From Pseudomonas serboccidentalis (GTDB lineage: Bacteria; Pseudomonadota; Gammaproteobacteria; Pseudomonadales; Pseudomonadaceae): a stretch of 64,000 bases of DNA. The notes beneath the pieces are model-generated. The model made no database searches and had not been told where the DNA came from. It saw nothing but the letters and a program-made list of their open reading frames with translations. The position numbers and the translations under genes were made by a program. Position 1 is the stretch's first letter, and each line of letters opens with the position of its first letter. The stretch is from positions 5,052,262 through 5,116,261 of the forward strand of contig NZ_CP101655.1 of the NCBI RefSeq assembly GCF_028830055.1. Direction: 5' to 3'. This document shows positions 35,058 through 44,716 of the stretch, in pieces.

Positions 35058-36113
35058 ATGAAGATCGTTGAGAAGAACCGCAAAACCGCTAAAGCCCCTA
35101 GACATTCGATCCTGGCCCTCGCACTGTTTGGCGCGGCTGCAGTCGCTCAGATACAGACGGCCACCGCCGCACAACCTGAATCCAGTGACCAGGCCATCAC
35201 CTACTCCGCGCCCTCGCCGTTCGGCCCACTCAAGCACGTGAAGGCCGGATTGTTGGACGTGGCGTACGCCGAAACCGGCCCTGCGCAAGGTCCGGTGGTG
35301 ATTCTGCTGCACGGCTGGCCTTACGACATTCACAGTTATGACGCGGTGGCGCCGTTGCTCGCCGCCAAGGGCTATCGGGTGTTGATGCCGTATGCCCGGG
35401 GTTATGGCGACACGCATTTCCTCTCGGAAAAAACCCTGCGCAACGGCCAACCCGCAGCGCTGGCCAGCGACGTGATCGACTTCATGGATGCCCTGAACAT
35501 CAAGCAGGCTGTGCTCGGCGGCTACGACTGGGGCGCACGCTCGGCAGACATCGTCTCTGCCCTGTGGCCGGAGCGGGTCAAGGCGCTGGTGTCGGTCAGC
35601 GGCTACCTGATCGGCAATCAGGCCGCCGGCCAGACCCCGTTACCACCCAAGGCCGAGTTGCAGTGGTGGTATCAGTTCTACTTCGCCACCGAGCGTGGCC
35701 GCGAGGGCTACCGGAAAAACACCCACGACTTCGCCAAATTGATCTGGCAGCTCGCCTCGCCGAAGTGGGCGTTCGATGACGCCACGTTCGAGCGCAGCGC
35801 CAAGGCCCTGGAAAACCCCGATCACGTCGAGATCACCGTGTTCAACTACCGCTGGCGTCTGGGCCTGGTGCAAGGCGAAGCGCAGTACGCGGCGCTTGAG
35901 CAGAAACTCGCCGGCGCACCGTCGATCAACGTGCCGACCATCACCCTTGAGGGCGACGCCAACGGCGCACCGCACCCGGCGCCCGAGGATTACGCCAAGC
36001 GTTTCACCGGCAAGTATCAGTTCCGGCTGATCAACGGTGGCATCGGCCACAACCTGCCGCAGGAAAATCCACAGGCGTTCGCTCAGGCGGTGATCGACGC
36101 CGACCACCTCTGA
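35058..36113 (+). CDS. Exported alpha/beta hydrolase with Asp nucleophile (epoxide hydrolase/haloalkane dehalogenase-like)
   Basis: 351 residues. A charged N-terminus and a hydrophobic stretch (18-38, ending TATAA) form a signal peptide, so the enzyme is periplasmic or secreted. The oxyanion motif is LLHGWP, and the nucleophile elbow is GGYDWGAR, an Asp in the position used by epoxide hydrolases and dehalogenases rather than the Ser of esterases. A cap domain follows and the catalytic His lies in GGIGHNLPQENP. Start at 35058 has AAGGAGA upstream. A GlxA-type regulator is encoded convergently downstream. Confidence 0.85.
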   Translation: MKIVEKNRKTAKAPRHSILALALFGAAAVAQIQTATAAQPESSDQAITYSAPSPFGPLKHVKAGLLDVAYAETGPAQGPVVILLHGWPYDIHSYDAVAPLLAAKGYRVLMPYARGYGDTHFLSEKTLRNGQPAALASDVIDFMDALNIKQAVLGGYDWGARSADIVSALWPERVKALVSVSGYLIGNQAAGQTPLPPKAELQWWYQFYFATERGREGYRKNTHDFAKLIWQLASPKWAFDDATFERSAKALENPDHVEITVFNYRWRLGLVQGEAQYAALEQKLAGAPSINVPTITLEGDANGAPHPAPEDYAKRFTGKYQFRLINGGIGHNLPQENPQAFAQAVIDADHL

Positions 36114-36138
36114 AGCCACCGGCAGACAATGGCTCGGG

Positions 36139-37161
36139 CTATTTGACCAGGCGTTTTTCCTTGGACGGTCGATAGCCGAAAAACGCGCTGTAGCATTTGC
36201 TGAAGTGGCTCGGCGAGACAAAACCGCAGGCCACCAGCACTTCCATCTGCGACAGCTCGGTGTGCTGCAACAGACGCCGGGCTTCGGTGATGCGCAGTTC
36301 CAGGTAATAACGCTGCGGTGTGGTGCCCAGTTGCTCCTTGAACAGACGCTCCAGTTGCCGCCGCGAGCGGCCGGCGTACACCGCCAGTTGCTCCAGCTCC
36401 AGCGGTTCTTCGAGGTTGGCGTCCATCAGTTTGACCACCTCGCGCAACGGCGCGCTGACGCAGAGGTTTTCGTCCGGCTTGATCCGCCGATAGCGCGATT
36501 CCTCGAACGCCAGAATGTCCTCGATGCCTTCGACCAGCGCCTTGCCGTGCAGGCTCTTGATCCAGTCCAGCGCCATGTGGAAAGCCCCGGACGGACTGGA
36601 CGCCGTGAGCCGGTCGCGATCGATCACATAAGGTTCGCTGCTGACCTGAGTGGACTTGGCAATCTCCGTGAGCGCGGGACGGTGTTCCGGGTGAATCGCG
36701 CAACGATAACCATCGAGCAAGCCGGCGCGCCCGAGAAACCACGCCCCGTTCCACAAACCGGCCAGACTCACCCCGCGCTCCGCGGCCCCGCGCAGCAGAC
36801 TGATCAACTCCTCGCTCGCCTTCAGTTCCGTCCGGTAACCGCCACACACCACCAGCAAATCCAGTTCGGCGAGGCTGGCCGGATCAATCCGTGCATCGGG
36901 GCGAATGACCAGGCCCAGATCGCTGATCACTTCCTCCTCACCCAAGCCGAACGTGCGCGAGGCAAACAGCCCGGCGCGCAACAGGTTGGCGGTGATGATG
37001 GTGTCCAGCGCCTGGGTGAAGGCCGGTAATGAAAAGTGTTCCAGCAGCAGGAAACCGGTGCGGGTGAGGCGCGAATCTGCAGATTGTTCATTCAGATAGC
37101 GGAGGTTTTTGCCCTTCATGCCTCCGCTGAATTGACGTCGTTCGATCAAGGTCTGGCCCAT
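36139..37161 (-). CDS. GlxA-family AraC-type regulator (DJ-1/PfpI-like sensor)
   Basis: 340 residues. The N-terminal class-I glutamine amidotransferase-like domain runs from about residue 35 to 200, with DLLVVCGGYRTE and LAGLWNGAWFLGRAG; the nucleophile position reads W-N-G rather than Cys, so it is a sensor rather than an enzyme. The C-terminal AraC domain reads LEQLAVYAGRSRRQLERLFKEQLG and VLVACGFVSPSHFSKCYSAFFGYRP. Members of this group regulate catabolism of quaternary amines and amino acids in Pseudomonas. Target unknown; convergent with the exported hydrolase. Confidence 0.85.
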   Translation of the reverse strand: MGQTLIERRQFSGGMKGKNLRYLNEQSADSRLTRTGFLLLEHFSLPAFTQALDTIITANLLRAGLFASRTFGLGEEEVISDLGLVIRPDARIDPASLAELDLLVVCGGYRTELKASEELISLLRGAAERGVSLAGLWNGAWFLGRAGLLDGYRCAIHPEHRPALTEIAKSTQVSSEPYVIDRDRLTASSPSGAFHMALDWIKSLHGKALVEGIEDILAFEESRYRRIKPDENLCVSAPLREVVKLMDANLEEPLELEQLAVYAGRSRRQLERLFKEQLGTTPQRYYLELRITEARRLLQHTELSQMEVLVACGFVSPSHFSKCYSAFFGYRPSKEKRLVK

Positions 37162-37227
37162 CGGTCATGTTGTTATCCGCCGATAGTTGGCGCGATGGGC
37201 CAAAGAGTCAATCACGCTTGCGGCTGA

Positions 37228-38154
37228 TCACTCACCTCGGCGAGCAATGACCGGCGCATGTTGCGCCATCAACTCGACGATCCAGTCGATGAACACCCGC
37301 AGTTTCAGGCTGACATGCCGGTTCGGCGGGTACGCCACGTAGAGCGGCATCGGCTCCAGTTGCCAGTCCTCGAACAGCGGCACCAACTCGCCCCGAGCCT
37401 GATGTGAGTCCGACATGTATTTGGGCAACCACAGCACGCCCATGCCGGCCAGCCCTGCCGCGAGATAGGCATTGCCGTCATCGACTGCCAGCACGTGGCG
37501 CCCCTTGATCTGCAGGTGTTCGCCGCCCCTGTGCAAGGTGTAAGGCACCGGTTTGCCGGTACGCGCCCAGATAAAACCGACCACCCGATGATCGGAATCT
37601 TCCAGCTCCTGCGGGTGCACAGGCGTGCCGACGCGGGCCAGATAACTCGGCGCAGCGAATACCCCGAGCTGCAGATCGGCCACCCGCCGGGCCATCAGCG
37701 ACTGATCCAGCAACTCTCCGCCGCGCACCACGCAATCGACGTTCTCATCGATGATATCGACGATGCGATCGCTGACGCCCATGTCGATCTGAATGTCCGG
37801 ATAGCGCTGGTGAAAATCCGGCAACGCCGGCATCAGAATCAGCCTCGCCAGCGGACTCGGCACATCCACCCGCAAGCGCCCCCGGGGTAACGCCGAGGCG
37901 CCGGACAAGCCCGTCTCGGCATCGTCCAGATCGGCCAGCAAGCGAATTACCCGCTCGTAGTAAATCGCGCCATCGGCGGTGACGTTGACCTTGCGTGTGG
38001 TGCGATTGAGCAACTTGACCCGCAGCCGGGCTTCCAGTTGCTGGACGAGTTGGGTCACGGTGGTCTTGCTCATGTGCAAGGTCTCGGCGGCTTTGGTGAA
38101 GCTACCCGCCTCGACCACCCGGGCGAACGCCTGCATTGCATCGAAACGGTCCAC
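37228..38154 (-). CDS. LysR-family transcriptional regulator
   Basis: 308 residues. The winged helix-turn-helix at the N-terminus reads AFARVVEAGSFTKAAETLHMSKTTVTQLVQQLEARL. A LysR substrate-binding domain follows (about 90-295) with RGRLRVDVPSPLARL and CVVRGGEL. Start GTG at 38154 is chosen because GGAGG lies 7 nt upstream and relatives begin DRFDAMQAFA; the frame runs on to 38226. It is divergent from a RidA gene with 124 nt between them, so control of that gene is likely. Confidence 0.87.
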   Translation of the reverse strand: MDRFDAMQAFARVVEAGSFTKAAETLHMSKTTVTQLVQQLEARLRVKLLNRTTRKVNVTADGAIYYERVIRLLADLDDAETGLSGASALPRGRLRVDVPSPLARLILMPALPDFHQRYPDIQIDMGVSDRIVDIIDENVDCVVRGGELLDQSLMARRVADLQLGVFAAPSYLARVGTPVHPQELEDSDHRVVGFIWARTGKPVPYTLHRGGEHLQIKGRHVLAVDDGNAYLAAGLAGMGVLWLPKYMSDSHQARGELVPLFEDWQLEPMPLYVAYPPNRHVSLKLRVFIDWIVELMAQHAPVIARRGE

Positions 38155-38278
38155 TTTTCGACCTCCGATTGTTTGGAATCTGCAAACAGTGAACGCCAAG
38201 GTTGCGCGTTTATCGGCGCTGCGCAAGCCCCTACAGTCGCTCCATCGTCAACACTCAAACAATGATGGAGACACAGCC

Positions 38279-38677
38279 ATGACCCAACGTGATGCCGTTT
38301 TCCCACCCGCCCGCCATGCCCTGTACGAGCGCCATCGCTACTCGCCGGCGATTCGCTCCAACGGTTTCCTGTTCGTCTCGGGGCAAGTCGGCAGCCTTGA
38401 AGACGGCTCACCCGAGCCGGACCTGCAGAGTCAGGTGCGCCTGGCCTTCAACAACCTGAATGCAATCCTCGATGCCGCCGGTTGCAGCTTCGATGATGCG
38501 GTGGACGTGACCGTGTTCATGGTCGATCCGCAAGCGACGTTCGAAACCATCTGGGAAGTGGTGCCGGAGTTCTGGGGCCAGGCGCCCTATCCGACGATTA
38601 CCGCGGTGGGCGTGACCTGGCTGGCGGGCTTTCGCTTCGAGATCAAGGTGATCGCCAGATTGCCGGAAAACACCTGA
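38279..38677 (+). CDS. RidA (YjgF/YER057c) family protein
   Basis: Small trimeric enzyme of 132 residues that typically hydrolyses reactive enamine/imine intermediates. The family pattern is clear: GFLFVSGQVG, QVRLAFNNLNAILDAAG, VDVTVFMVD, and a C-terminal TITAVGVTWLAG segment. In canonical RidA an Arg sits in the RxxxxV motif near residue 105; here that region reads TAVGVTWLAGFRFEIKV, so the imine-binding Arg appears absent and a different activity is possible. Ribosome site GGAG before the ATG at 38279. Divergent from the LysR gene. Confidence 0.85.
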   Translation: MTQRDAVFPPARHALYERHRYSPAIRSNGFLFVSGQVGSLEDGSPEPDLQSQVRLAFNNLNAILDAAGCSFDDAVDVTVFMVDPQATFETIWEVVPEFWGQAPYPTITAVGVTWLAGFRFEIKVIARLPENT

Positions 38678-38834
38678 TCGTAACCTGGGGTAAAACATCG
38701 CAAGAGACCACCGCTGGCCTTTAACTGCCCGGCTGCGTATAACCTCGCCGTTTCGTCTAACCTGATTGAGCGCACGGGCGCGACACCTCGCCCCGTGGCG
38801 CTTAGAATGCGACGCTCATGAAACGGAGATTTCC

Positions 38835-39704
38835 ATGCTCAAACGCACCCTCGCACTGACCGCTGGCCTGGCCCTGTCTTTTTCCGCTCTGGTGACGCAC
38901 GCCGCCGATGTGCTGCGGGTCAGCGCGATTCCCGATGAAGCACCGACCGAGTTGCTGCGCAAGTTCGAACCGCTGGGGGCTTATCTGGAGCAACAGCTGG
39001 GCATGAAAGTGCAGTTCGTGCCGGTGGCCGACTATCCGGCGGTGGTCGAGGCACTGGCGACCGATCGCCTCGACATGGCCTGGCTGGGCGGTTTCACCTT
39101 TGTTCAGGCGCAGTTGAAGACTCAGGGCGAAGGCAAGACCCCGGTGATCCCGCTGGTGCAGCGCGAGCAGGATGCGCAGTTCACCAGCAAGTTCATCACC
39201 GCCGACCCGAACGTGAAGAGCCTGGCCGACCTCAAGGGCAAGACCTTTGCCTTCGGCTCGGTGTCGTCCACGTCCGGCAGCCTGATGCCGCGTTACTTCA
39301 TGCTGAAAAACGACAACATCAAACCTGAAGCCTATTTCAGTCGTGTCGCCTATTCCGGCGCCCATGACGCCACCGTCGCCTGGGTCCAGGCCGGCAAAGT
39401 CGATGCCGGTGTGCTGAACGCCAGCGTCTGGCAGAAACTGGTGGACGCCGGCAAGGTCGACACCAGCAAGGTTCATGTGTTCGCCACCACCCCGGCCTAC
39501 TTCGATTACAACTGGACCGTACGCGGCACCCTCGACCCGGCGCTGGCAGCGAAGATCAAAAAAGCCTTCCTCGACCTCGACCCGGCCAACCCTGAGCAGA
39601 AGAAGATTCTTGATCTGCAGGCGGCCAGCCGTTTCATCGACACCAAGCCCGAGAACTACAAGGGCATCGAGGAAGCTGCTCGCGCCGCCGATCTGTTGAA
39701 ATGA
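38835..39704 (+). CDS. ABC transporter substrate-binding protein, PhnD-like (putative selenate type)
   Basis: Periplasmic binding protein of 289 residues with a cleaved signal peptide (about 1-23, ending THA). Features of the phosphate/phosphonate-binding PhnD superfamily include SAIPDEAPTELLRKFEPLGAYLEQQLGMKV, DRLDMAWLGGFTFVQAQ and GSVSSTSGSLMPRYFM, the last forming the oxyanion pocket. This subgroup is commonly annotated as putative selenate binding protein; phosphite or phosphonate are alternatives. Ribosome site CGGAG. First gene of a four-gene operon; overlaps the ATPase gene by 4 nt. Confidence 0.85.
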   Translation: MLKRTLALTAGLALSFSALVTHAADVLRVSAIPDEAPTELLRKFEPLGAYLEQQLGMKVQFVPVADYPAVVEALATDRLDMAWLGGFTFVQAQLKTQGEGKTPVIPLVQREQDAQFTSKFITADPNVKSLADLKGKTFAFGSVSSTSGSLMPRYFMLKNDNIKPEAYFSRVAYSGAHDATVAWVQAGKVDAGVLNASVWQKLVDAGKVDTSKVHVFATTPAYFDYNWTVRGTLDPALAAKIKKAFLDLDPANPEQKKILDLQAASRFIDTKPENYKGIEEAARAADLLK

Positions 39705-40498
39705 CCCTGAGCCTCACACAAGGCCGCCTGCACCACACCAACGGGGTCGATGCGCTACGCGGCGTCGACCTGCAGATTGGTGCCGGTGAACAGGTGGCGA
39801 TCATCGGTCCGTCCGGGGCCGGCAAGTCGAGCCTGTTGAACCTGCTGGCCACGGCTATACGCCCCAGCAGCGGCGATATCGAGGTGCTGGGCGAACGCCC
39901 CTGGCACCTCTCCGCCCACCAGCGCCAACGCCTGCGCGCGCGTATCGGTCTGGTCCATCAGGCACCACCGCTGCCGCCGCGCCAACGCGTGGTAACGGCG
40001 GTGCTGGCCGGCAAGCTCGGGCAATGGAGCCTGGGCAAGAGCCTGTTGAATCTGCTGCATCCGCTGGACATTCCCGGTGCCCGCGCGGCACTCGCACGAC
40101 TGGATCTGGGCGACAAACTGTTCGCCCACTGTCAGCAACTGTCCGGCGGTCAATTGCAGCGCGTGGGCATTGCCCGGGTGCTGTATCAGGCGCCGGAGAT
40201 TCTGCTGGCGGACGAACCCGTTTCTGCGATGGACCCGGTACTGGCCGGGCACACCCTGTCGATCCTCTCGCAGCATGCCCGGGCGCATCGCGTGACGCTG
40301 GTGGCGAGCCTGCACGCGGTGGAATTGGCGCTGGCGCATTTCCCGCGCATCATCGGTTTGCGCGACGGCCAGATCCTCTTCGACAGCCCTGCCGAACAGG
40401 TCAGCCGCGACATGCTCGACACGCTGTACGCCAACGAACAACTGCAAAGCCCGACGACACCGAGTGCGCCACTGATCGTGCAGATTCCGCGATGCTGA
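39701..40498 (+). CDS. ABC transporter ATPase, PhnC-like
   Basis: Cytosolic energy subunit of 265 residues. Walker A is GPSGAGKSS (about 33-41), the signature LSGGQLQRVGIA, Walker B ILLADEP, with an H-loop LVASLHAVE. It powers import through the two permeases encoded next, with which it overlaps (7 nt with the first). The translation coupling across all four genes indicates one transporter. Confidence 0.9.
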   Translation: MTLSLTQGRLHHTNGVDALRGVDLQIGAGEQVAIIGPSGAGKSSLLNLLATAIRPSSGDIEVLGERPWHLSAHQRQRLRARIGLVHQAPPLPPRQRVVTAVLAGKLGQWSLGKSLLNLLHPLDIPGARAALARLDLGDKLFAHCQQLSGGQLQRVGIARVLYQAPEILLADEPVSAMDPVLAGHTLSILSQHARAHRVTLVASLHAVELALAHFPRIIGLRDGQILFDSPAEQVSRDMLDTLYANEQLQSPTTPSAPLIVQIPRC

Positions 40499-41319
40499 GG
40501 GCCGATTCACGAGACCCGGCTAGCGCGCCGCGACTGCTGCTGACCTTGTTGGCGATCGCCTTGCTGTGGCCGGGCATTCAGCTCAGCGAACTGGATTTGG
40601 GCGTGCTGCTGCACAGCGACAGCCAGACGGAAATGGGCCGCTTCATCGCCGGCTTCTGGCCACCGGCCCACGACGCCGATTTTCTCCAGCTGCTGCTTAA
40701 AGCCACCCTGCAAACCCTGGCCATTGCCACCGCCGGTATGGCCTTGGCTTTGCTGCTGGCGGTGCCGACCAGCCTGATTGCCAGTCGCGCGCTGTCGCTG
40801 TCGGCGGCGTCGCGCGGCGGCATTCCGAGCCGGGTCGGGCGCTTGTTGCGCTGGCCGGTGCGCGGGCTGCTGATCTTCCTGCGCAGCGTGCCGGAAATCG
40901 TCTGGGCGCTACTGTTCGTGCGCGCTGTGGGCCTCGGCCCGGCAGCGGGTGTGCTGGCGATCGCCATCACCTACAGCGGCATGCTCGGCAAGGTCTACGC
41001 GGAAATTTTCGAGTCCACCGACCAGCGTCCGGCGCATGCCCTGATGCAGGCTGGCAGCGGACGGCTCGCAGGTTTTGCCTACGGGATTGTGCCGAATGTC
41101 GCGGCGGAGCTGCTGTCGTACACGGTCTATCGCTGGGAGTGCGCGATTCGTGCGTCGGTGGTGATGGGGTTTGTCGGGGCTGGAGGTCTCGGGCAGCAGA
41201 TCGACCTGTCGCTGCGCATGTTCGCCAGCGGTGAAGTGGCGAGCATGTTGCTGACCTTCCTGATCCTGGTGCTCGGCGCCGATCAACTCAGCCGCCTGCT
41301 GCGCTGGAGGCTGACATGA
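40492..41319 (+). CDS. ABC transporter permease, PhnE-like, first copy
   Basis: Inner-membrane permease of 275 residues with about six segments. The EAA loop reads YAEIFESTDQRPAHALMQAGSGR, with the PhnE-type lead RSVPEIVWALLFVRAVGLGP. The start is the ATG at 40492, inside the end of the ATPase gene; the frame is open further upstream but only shadows the ATPase. It overlaps the second permease by 4 nt. The pair presumably forms a heterodimeric channel. Confidence 0.88.
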   Translation: MLRADSRDPASAPRLLLTLLAIALLWPGIQLSELDLGVLLHSDSQTEMGRFIAGFWPPAHDADFLQLLLKATLQTLAIATAGMALALLLAVPTSLIASRALSLSAASRGGIPSRVGRLLRWPVRGLLIFLRSVPEIVWALLFVRAVGLGPAAGVLAIAITYSGMLGKVYAEIFESTDQRPAHALMQAGSGRLAGFAYGIVPNVAAELLSYTVYRWECAIRASVVMGFVGAGGLGQQIDLSLRMFASGEVASMLLTFLILVLGADQLSRLLRWRLT

Positions 41320-42083
41320 ACCGCCTGATCAATCTGTTGCTGATCGTCGGTATCGGCGTCGCCGTCATCGCCTCGTTCGGCTATCTGCAACTCGACCTGA
41401 GTGACCTGGGCAGCAGCGCCAGCCTCAAGCAGATGGGCGCCTACGCGCAGCGCTTTCTCAGCCCGGACCTGAGCGCCACACACCTGCAAGCGATTGCCAA
41501 AGGCGCAATGGAAACCCTCGCCATGTCGGCCCTCGGCACCCTGCTCGCGGCGGTGTTCGGCATTGTGCTCGCGCTACCGGCCGCCGGGCGTTTCGGCTGG
41601 CCGCTGCAAAGCGCCTCGCGGTTGTTGCTCAACGGTCTGCGGGCGATTCCGGAGCTGGTGTGGGCGGCGCTGATGGTGCTCGCCGCCGGCCTCGGCCCGA
41701 ATGCCGGCACCCTGGCGCTGTCCCTGCACACCACCGGCGTGCTCGGCCGATTGTTCGCCGAAGCGCTGGAAAACACCCCACCCGAGCCTGCCGAAGCGAT
41801 CCGTTTGCAGGGCGGCAATCCGGTTCTGGCGTTCTGCTACGGCACCCTGCCCAACCTCGCCCCGCAGTTACTCGCCTATTGCCTGTACCGCTGGGAAAAC
41901 AACATCCGCATGGCCAGCGTGCTGGGCTTCGTCGGCGCCGGTGGACTGGGGCAGATGCTGTATGTCAGCCTGAGCCTGTTTCAGGAGGCGCAGGCGAGCA
42001 CGGTGATTCTGGCGATGCTGATTCTGGTGTTGGGCGTGGATTCGCTGAGTGCATGGAGTCGGCAGCGATGGGTCAAGGCCTGA
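41316..42083 (+). CDS. ABC transporter permease, PhnE-like, second copy
   Basis: Inner-membrane permease of 255 residues, related to the one just upstream (shared RAIPELVWAALMVLAAGLGP and VLGFVGAGGLGQ stretches). The EAA loop is FAEALENTPPEPAEAIRLQGGN. Translationally coupled to the first permease by ATGA. Last gene of the operon; its stop is 9 nt from the stop of the convergent LhpR-like gene. Confidence 0.88.
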   Translation: MNRLINLLLIVGIGVAVIASFGYLQLDLSDLGSSASLKQMGAYAQRFLSPDLSATHLQAIAKGAMETLAMSALGTLLAAVFGIVLALPAAGRFGWPLQSASRLLLNGLRAIPELVWAALMVLAAGLGPNAGTLALSLHTTGVLGRLFAEALENTPPEPAEAIRLQGGNPVLAFCYGTLPNLAPQLLAYCLYRWENNIRMASVLGFVGAGGLGQMLYVSLSLFQEAQASTVILAMLILVLGVDSLSAWSRQRWVKA

Positions 42084-42092
42084 CGAGAAGCC

Positions 42093-42866
42093 TCATTGCC
42101 CCGTCGCTAACCGATACTGGCGCGGGGTAAATCCGGTCGAGGCCTTGAACTGCCGAGTAAACGCGCTGTGGTCGGTATAACCGCACTGCAGCGCCACCTC
42201 GGTGATCGGCAAGTCGCCGTGCAACAGCCGGTGCGCATGCTCAAGACGCACTTTCTGGATCATCTGCCGCGGCGTCAGGTGGAACACCCGTTTGCAGTAA
42301 CGCTCCAGTTGCGCCACTGAAATCCCGGCGATGCGCGTCAGTTCGCCGAGGCTGACGCGACGATTGAAGTTCGCCCGAATGTATTCATCCACCGCCGCCA
42401 GACGCTGATAGGCCGGATGGGTTTCGCTGGCGGTTTGCAGATCAACGGAGATTCCCGCCAGGCCGATGATCCGATTGTTGCGGTCGTACAACGGACGCTT
42501 GTGAGTCAGGCACCAGCCCGGTTCGCGGCTGCCGTACAGATGCAGTTCCAGCTGATCCTCCAGCACCCACCCCTCCTCCAGCACCCGTCGATCCTGCTCG
42601 GTGTAGCCCGGGCCCAATTGCGCCGGAAACACTTCGGCGCTGGTCTTGCCGAGCAACGGGCGCAGGTCTTTCAAACCACAGCGCTGCACCAGCGTACGGT
42701 TGGCCATGACGTAGCGCGCCTGCAGGTCCTTGATGAAGATCGCCGCGTTGGGAATCACGTCCAGCATCGGTAGCAGCAGCGCCATGCCCGCCAGCAGATC
42801 GTCAAGCGTCTGCGGCCGGCTCGCCTCGTTGTGTTGGCTCAGGATTGCAAACGCGTTCTGCGGCAT
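42093..42866 (-). CDS. lhpR: AraC-family activator with PAS domain, LhpR-like
   Basis: About 257 residues. A PAS-type sensor (about 30-140, with IPNAAIFIKDLQARYVMANRTLVQRCG and RIIGLAGISVDL) is followed by an AraC DNA-binding domain (LGELTRIAGISVAQLERYCKRVF and EVALQCGYTDHSAFTRQFKASTGFTPRQYR). This is the layout of P. aeruginosa LhpR, which activates hydroxyproline catabolism in response to D-hydroxyproline. It is divergent from the hydroxyproline cluster with 200 nt between, supporting that role. ATG at 42866 has AGAGGT upstream; a GTG at 42881 is the alternative start. Confidence 0.8.
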   Translation of the reverse strand: MPQNAFAILSQHNEASRPQTLDDLLAGMALLLPMLDVIPNAAIFIKDLQARYVMANRTLVQRCGLKDLRPLLGKTSAEVFPAQLGPGYTEQDRRVLEEGWVLEDQLELHLYGSREPGWCLTHKRPLYDRNNRIIGLAGISVDLQTASETHPAYQRLAAVDEYIRANFNRRVSLGELTRIAGISVAQLERYCKRVFHLTPRQMIQKVRLEHAHRLLHGDLPITEVALQCGYTDHSAFTRQFKASTGFTPRQYRLATGQ

Positions 42867-43065
42867 ACCTCTGACTCCCACTCGGTTTTGTCACTTGCAC
42901 GCAGATTGCCCCAAGGCTGACAGCCTGTCGAGCCGGGGCTTTGATGTGGGTCATTATGCTGATTTCGTCATCGCTGCCGGCAAAAAACATCAATCGCGCC
43001 GCGCTTGATGAGTTCACTGTAGCGCCACTGCACGCCCCTCCAACAACCAACAAGAAGGCGACGCT

Positions 43066-44694
43066 ATGACAGGCCAAGGCAAGTTCAAGAAACAACTTTC
43101 ATTGATAGACCTCACGTTCATCGGACTGGGGGCGATCTTCGGTTCGGGCTGGTTGTTCGCCGCCAGTCACGTGTCCGCCATCGCAGGTCCCGCGGGGATT
43201 TTTTCCTGGCTGCTCGGCGGGTTCGCCGTGTTGCTGCTGGGCATTGTCTACTGCGAACTGGGTGCCGCGCTGCCCCGTGCCGGCGGTGTGGTGCGCTACC
43301 CGGTTTACTCCCACGGGCCGCTGCTCGGCTACCTGATGGGTTTCATCACACTGATCGCGTTTTCCAGTCTGGTGGCGATCGAAGTGGTCGCCTCACGGCA
43401 GTACGCGGCGGCGTGGTTTCCCGAACTGACCAAGGCCGGTTCCAGTGACCCGACCGTACTCGGCTGGTTCGTGCAATTGGGTCTGTTGTGCCTGTTTTTC
43501 CTGCTCAATTACCGCAGTGTGAAAACCTTCGCCATGGCCAACAACCTGGTCAGCGTGTTCAAGTTCATCGTGCCGTTGCTGGTGATCGGCGTGCTGTTTA
43601 CCTTCTTCAAACCGGCCAACTTCGACGTGCATGGCTTTGCGCCGTTCGGCCTGTCCGGCATCGAAATGGCGGTGTCGGCCGGCGGTGTGATCTTCGCTTA
43701 TCTGGGCCTGACGCCGATCATTTCGGTGGCCAGTGAAGTGAAGAATCCGCAACGCACGATTCCGATTGCGCTGATTCTGTCGGTGCTGCTCTCCACTGCT
43801 ATCTACGTGCTGCTGCAAACCGCGTTCCTCGGCGGCATCCCGACCGAAATGCTCGCCAATGGCTGGGCGGGCGTTGCCAAGGAACTGGCCCTGCCGTATC
43901 GCGATATCGCCCTGGCACTCGGCGTCGGCTGGCTGGCGTATCTGGTGGTGGCCGATGCAGTGATCTCGCCCAGCGGCTGCGGCAACATCTACATGAACGC
44001 CACCCCACGGGTGATCTACGGCTGGGCGCAAACCGGGACCTTCTTCAAGATCTTCACCCGCATCGATGAGAAGTCCGGCATCCCGCGTCCGGCGCTGTGG
44101 CTGACCTTTGGCCTGTCGGTGTTCTGGACCCTGCCGTTCCCGTCGTGGGAAGCGCTGATCAACGTGGTTTCCGCCGCGCTGGTATTGAGCTACGCCGTGG
44201 CCCCGGTGACGGTTGCCGCATTGCGCCGCAACGCGCCGGACATGCCGCGCCCGTTCCGGGTCAAGGGCATGAACGTGCTCGGGCCGCTGTCGTTCATTAT
44301 CGCTGCGCTGATCGTCTACTGGTCGGGCTGGGGCACCGTTTCATGGCTGCTCGGCCTGCAAATCCTGATGTTTGTCATCTACCTGTTGTGTGGCCGCCTG
44401 GTGCCGACCGCGCACCTCAACCTCGGCCAGCAAGTGCGCTCCTCGGCGTGGCTGATCGGCTTCTACGCGGTGACCATCGTCCTCTCCAAGCTCGGCAGCT
44501 TCGGCGGTATCGGTGTGCTCAGCCATCCGTTCGACACGGTGATCGTCGCGGTCTGCGCACTGGGCATCTACTACTGGGGCGCCGCCACCGGCGTACCGGC
44601 GCACCTGATTCGCCTGGAAACCGAGGACGACGAAAGCGAAGCCGCCGAATCCTCCGCCAGCACCGCCACCGGTCAACGCCCGGCTCACGCCTGA
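43066..44694 (+). CDS. APC-superfamily permease, probable hydroxyproline transporter
   Basis: Inner-membrane transporter of 542 residues with about 12 to 14 segments. The first segment carries the APC pattern [14 protein letters not shown], followed by [12 protein letters not shown] and [19 protein letters not shown] conserved [13 protein letters not shown] loop follows the sixth segment. The closest known type is the YveA-like amino acid:proton symporter group. As the first gene after the regulator's divergent promoter and only 22 nt before the epimerase gene, it most likely imports hydroxyproline. Ribosome site AAGAAGG. Confidence 0.82.
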   Translation: MTGQGKFKKQLSLIDLTFIGLGAIFGSGWLFAASHVSAIAGPAGIFSWLLGGFAVLLLGIVYCELGAALPRAGGVVRYPVYSHGPLLGYLMGFITLIAFSSLVAIEVVASRQYAAAWFPELTKAGSSDPTVLGWFVQLGLLCLFFLLNYRSVKTFAMANNLVSVFKFIVPLLVIGVLFTFFKPANFDVHGFAPFGLSGIEMAVSAGGVIFAYLGLTPIISVASEVKNPQRTIPIALILSVLLSTAIYVLLQTAFLGGIPTEMLANGWAGVAKELALPYRDIALALGVGWLAYLVVADAVISPSGCGNIYMNATPRVIYGWAQTGTFFKIFTRIDEKSGIPRPALWLTFGLSVFWTLPFPSWEALINVVSAALVLSYAVAPVTVAALRRNAPDMPRPFRVKGMNVLGPLSFIIAALIVYWSGWGTVSWLLGLQILMFVIYLLCGRLVPTAHLNLGQQVRSSAWLIGFYAVTIVLSKLGSFGGIGVLSHPFDTVIVAVCALGIYYWGAATGVPAHLIRLETEDDESEAAESSASTATGQRPAHA

Positions 44695-44716
44695 CTTTCA
44701 CGCAAGGGACGAGTTC

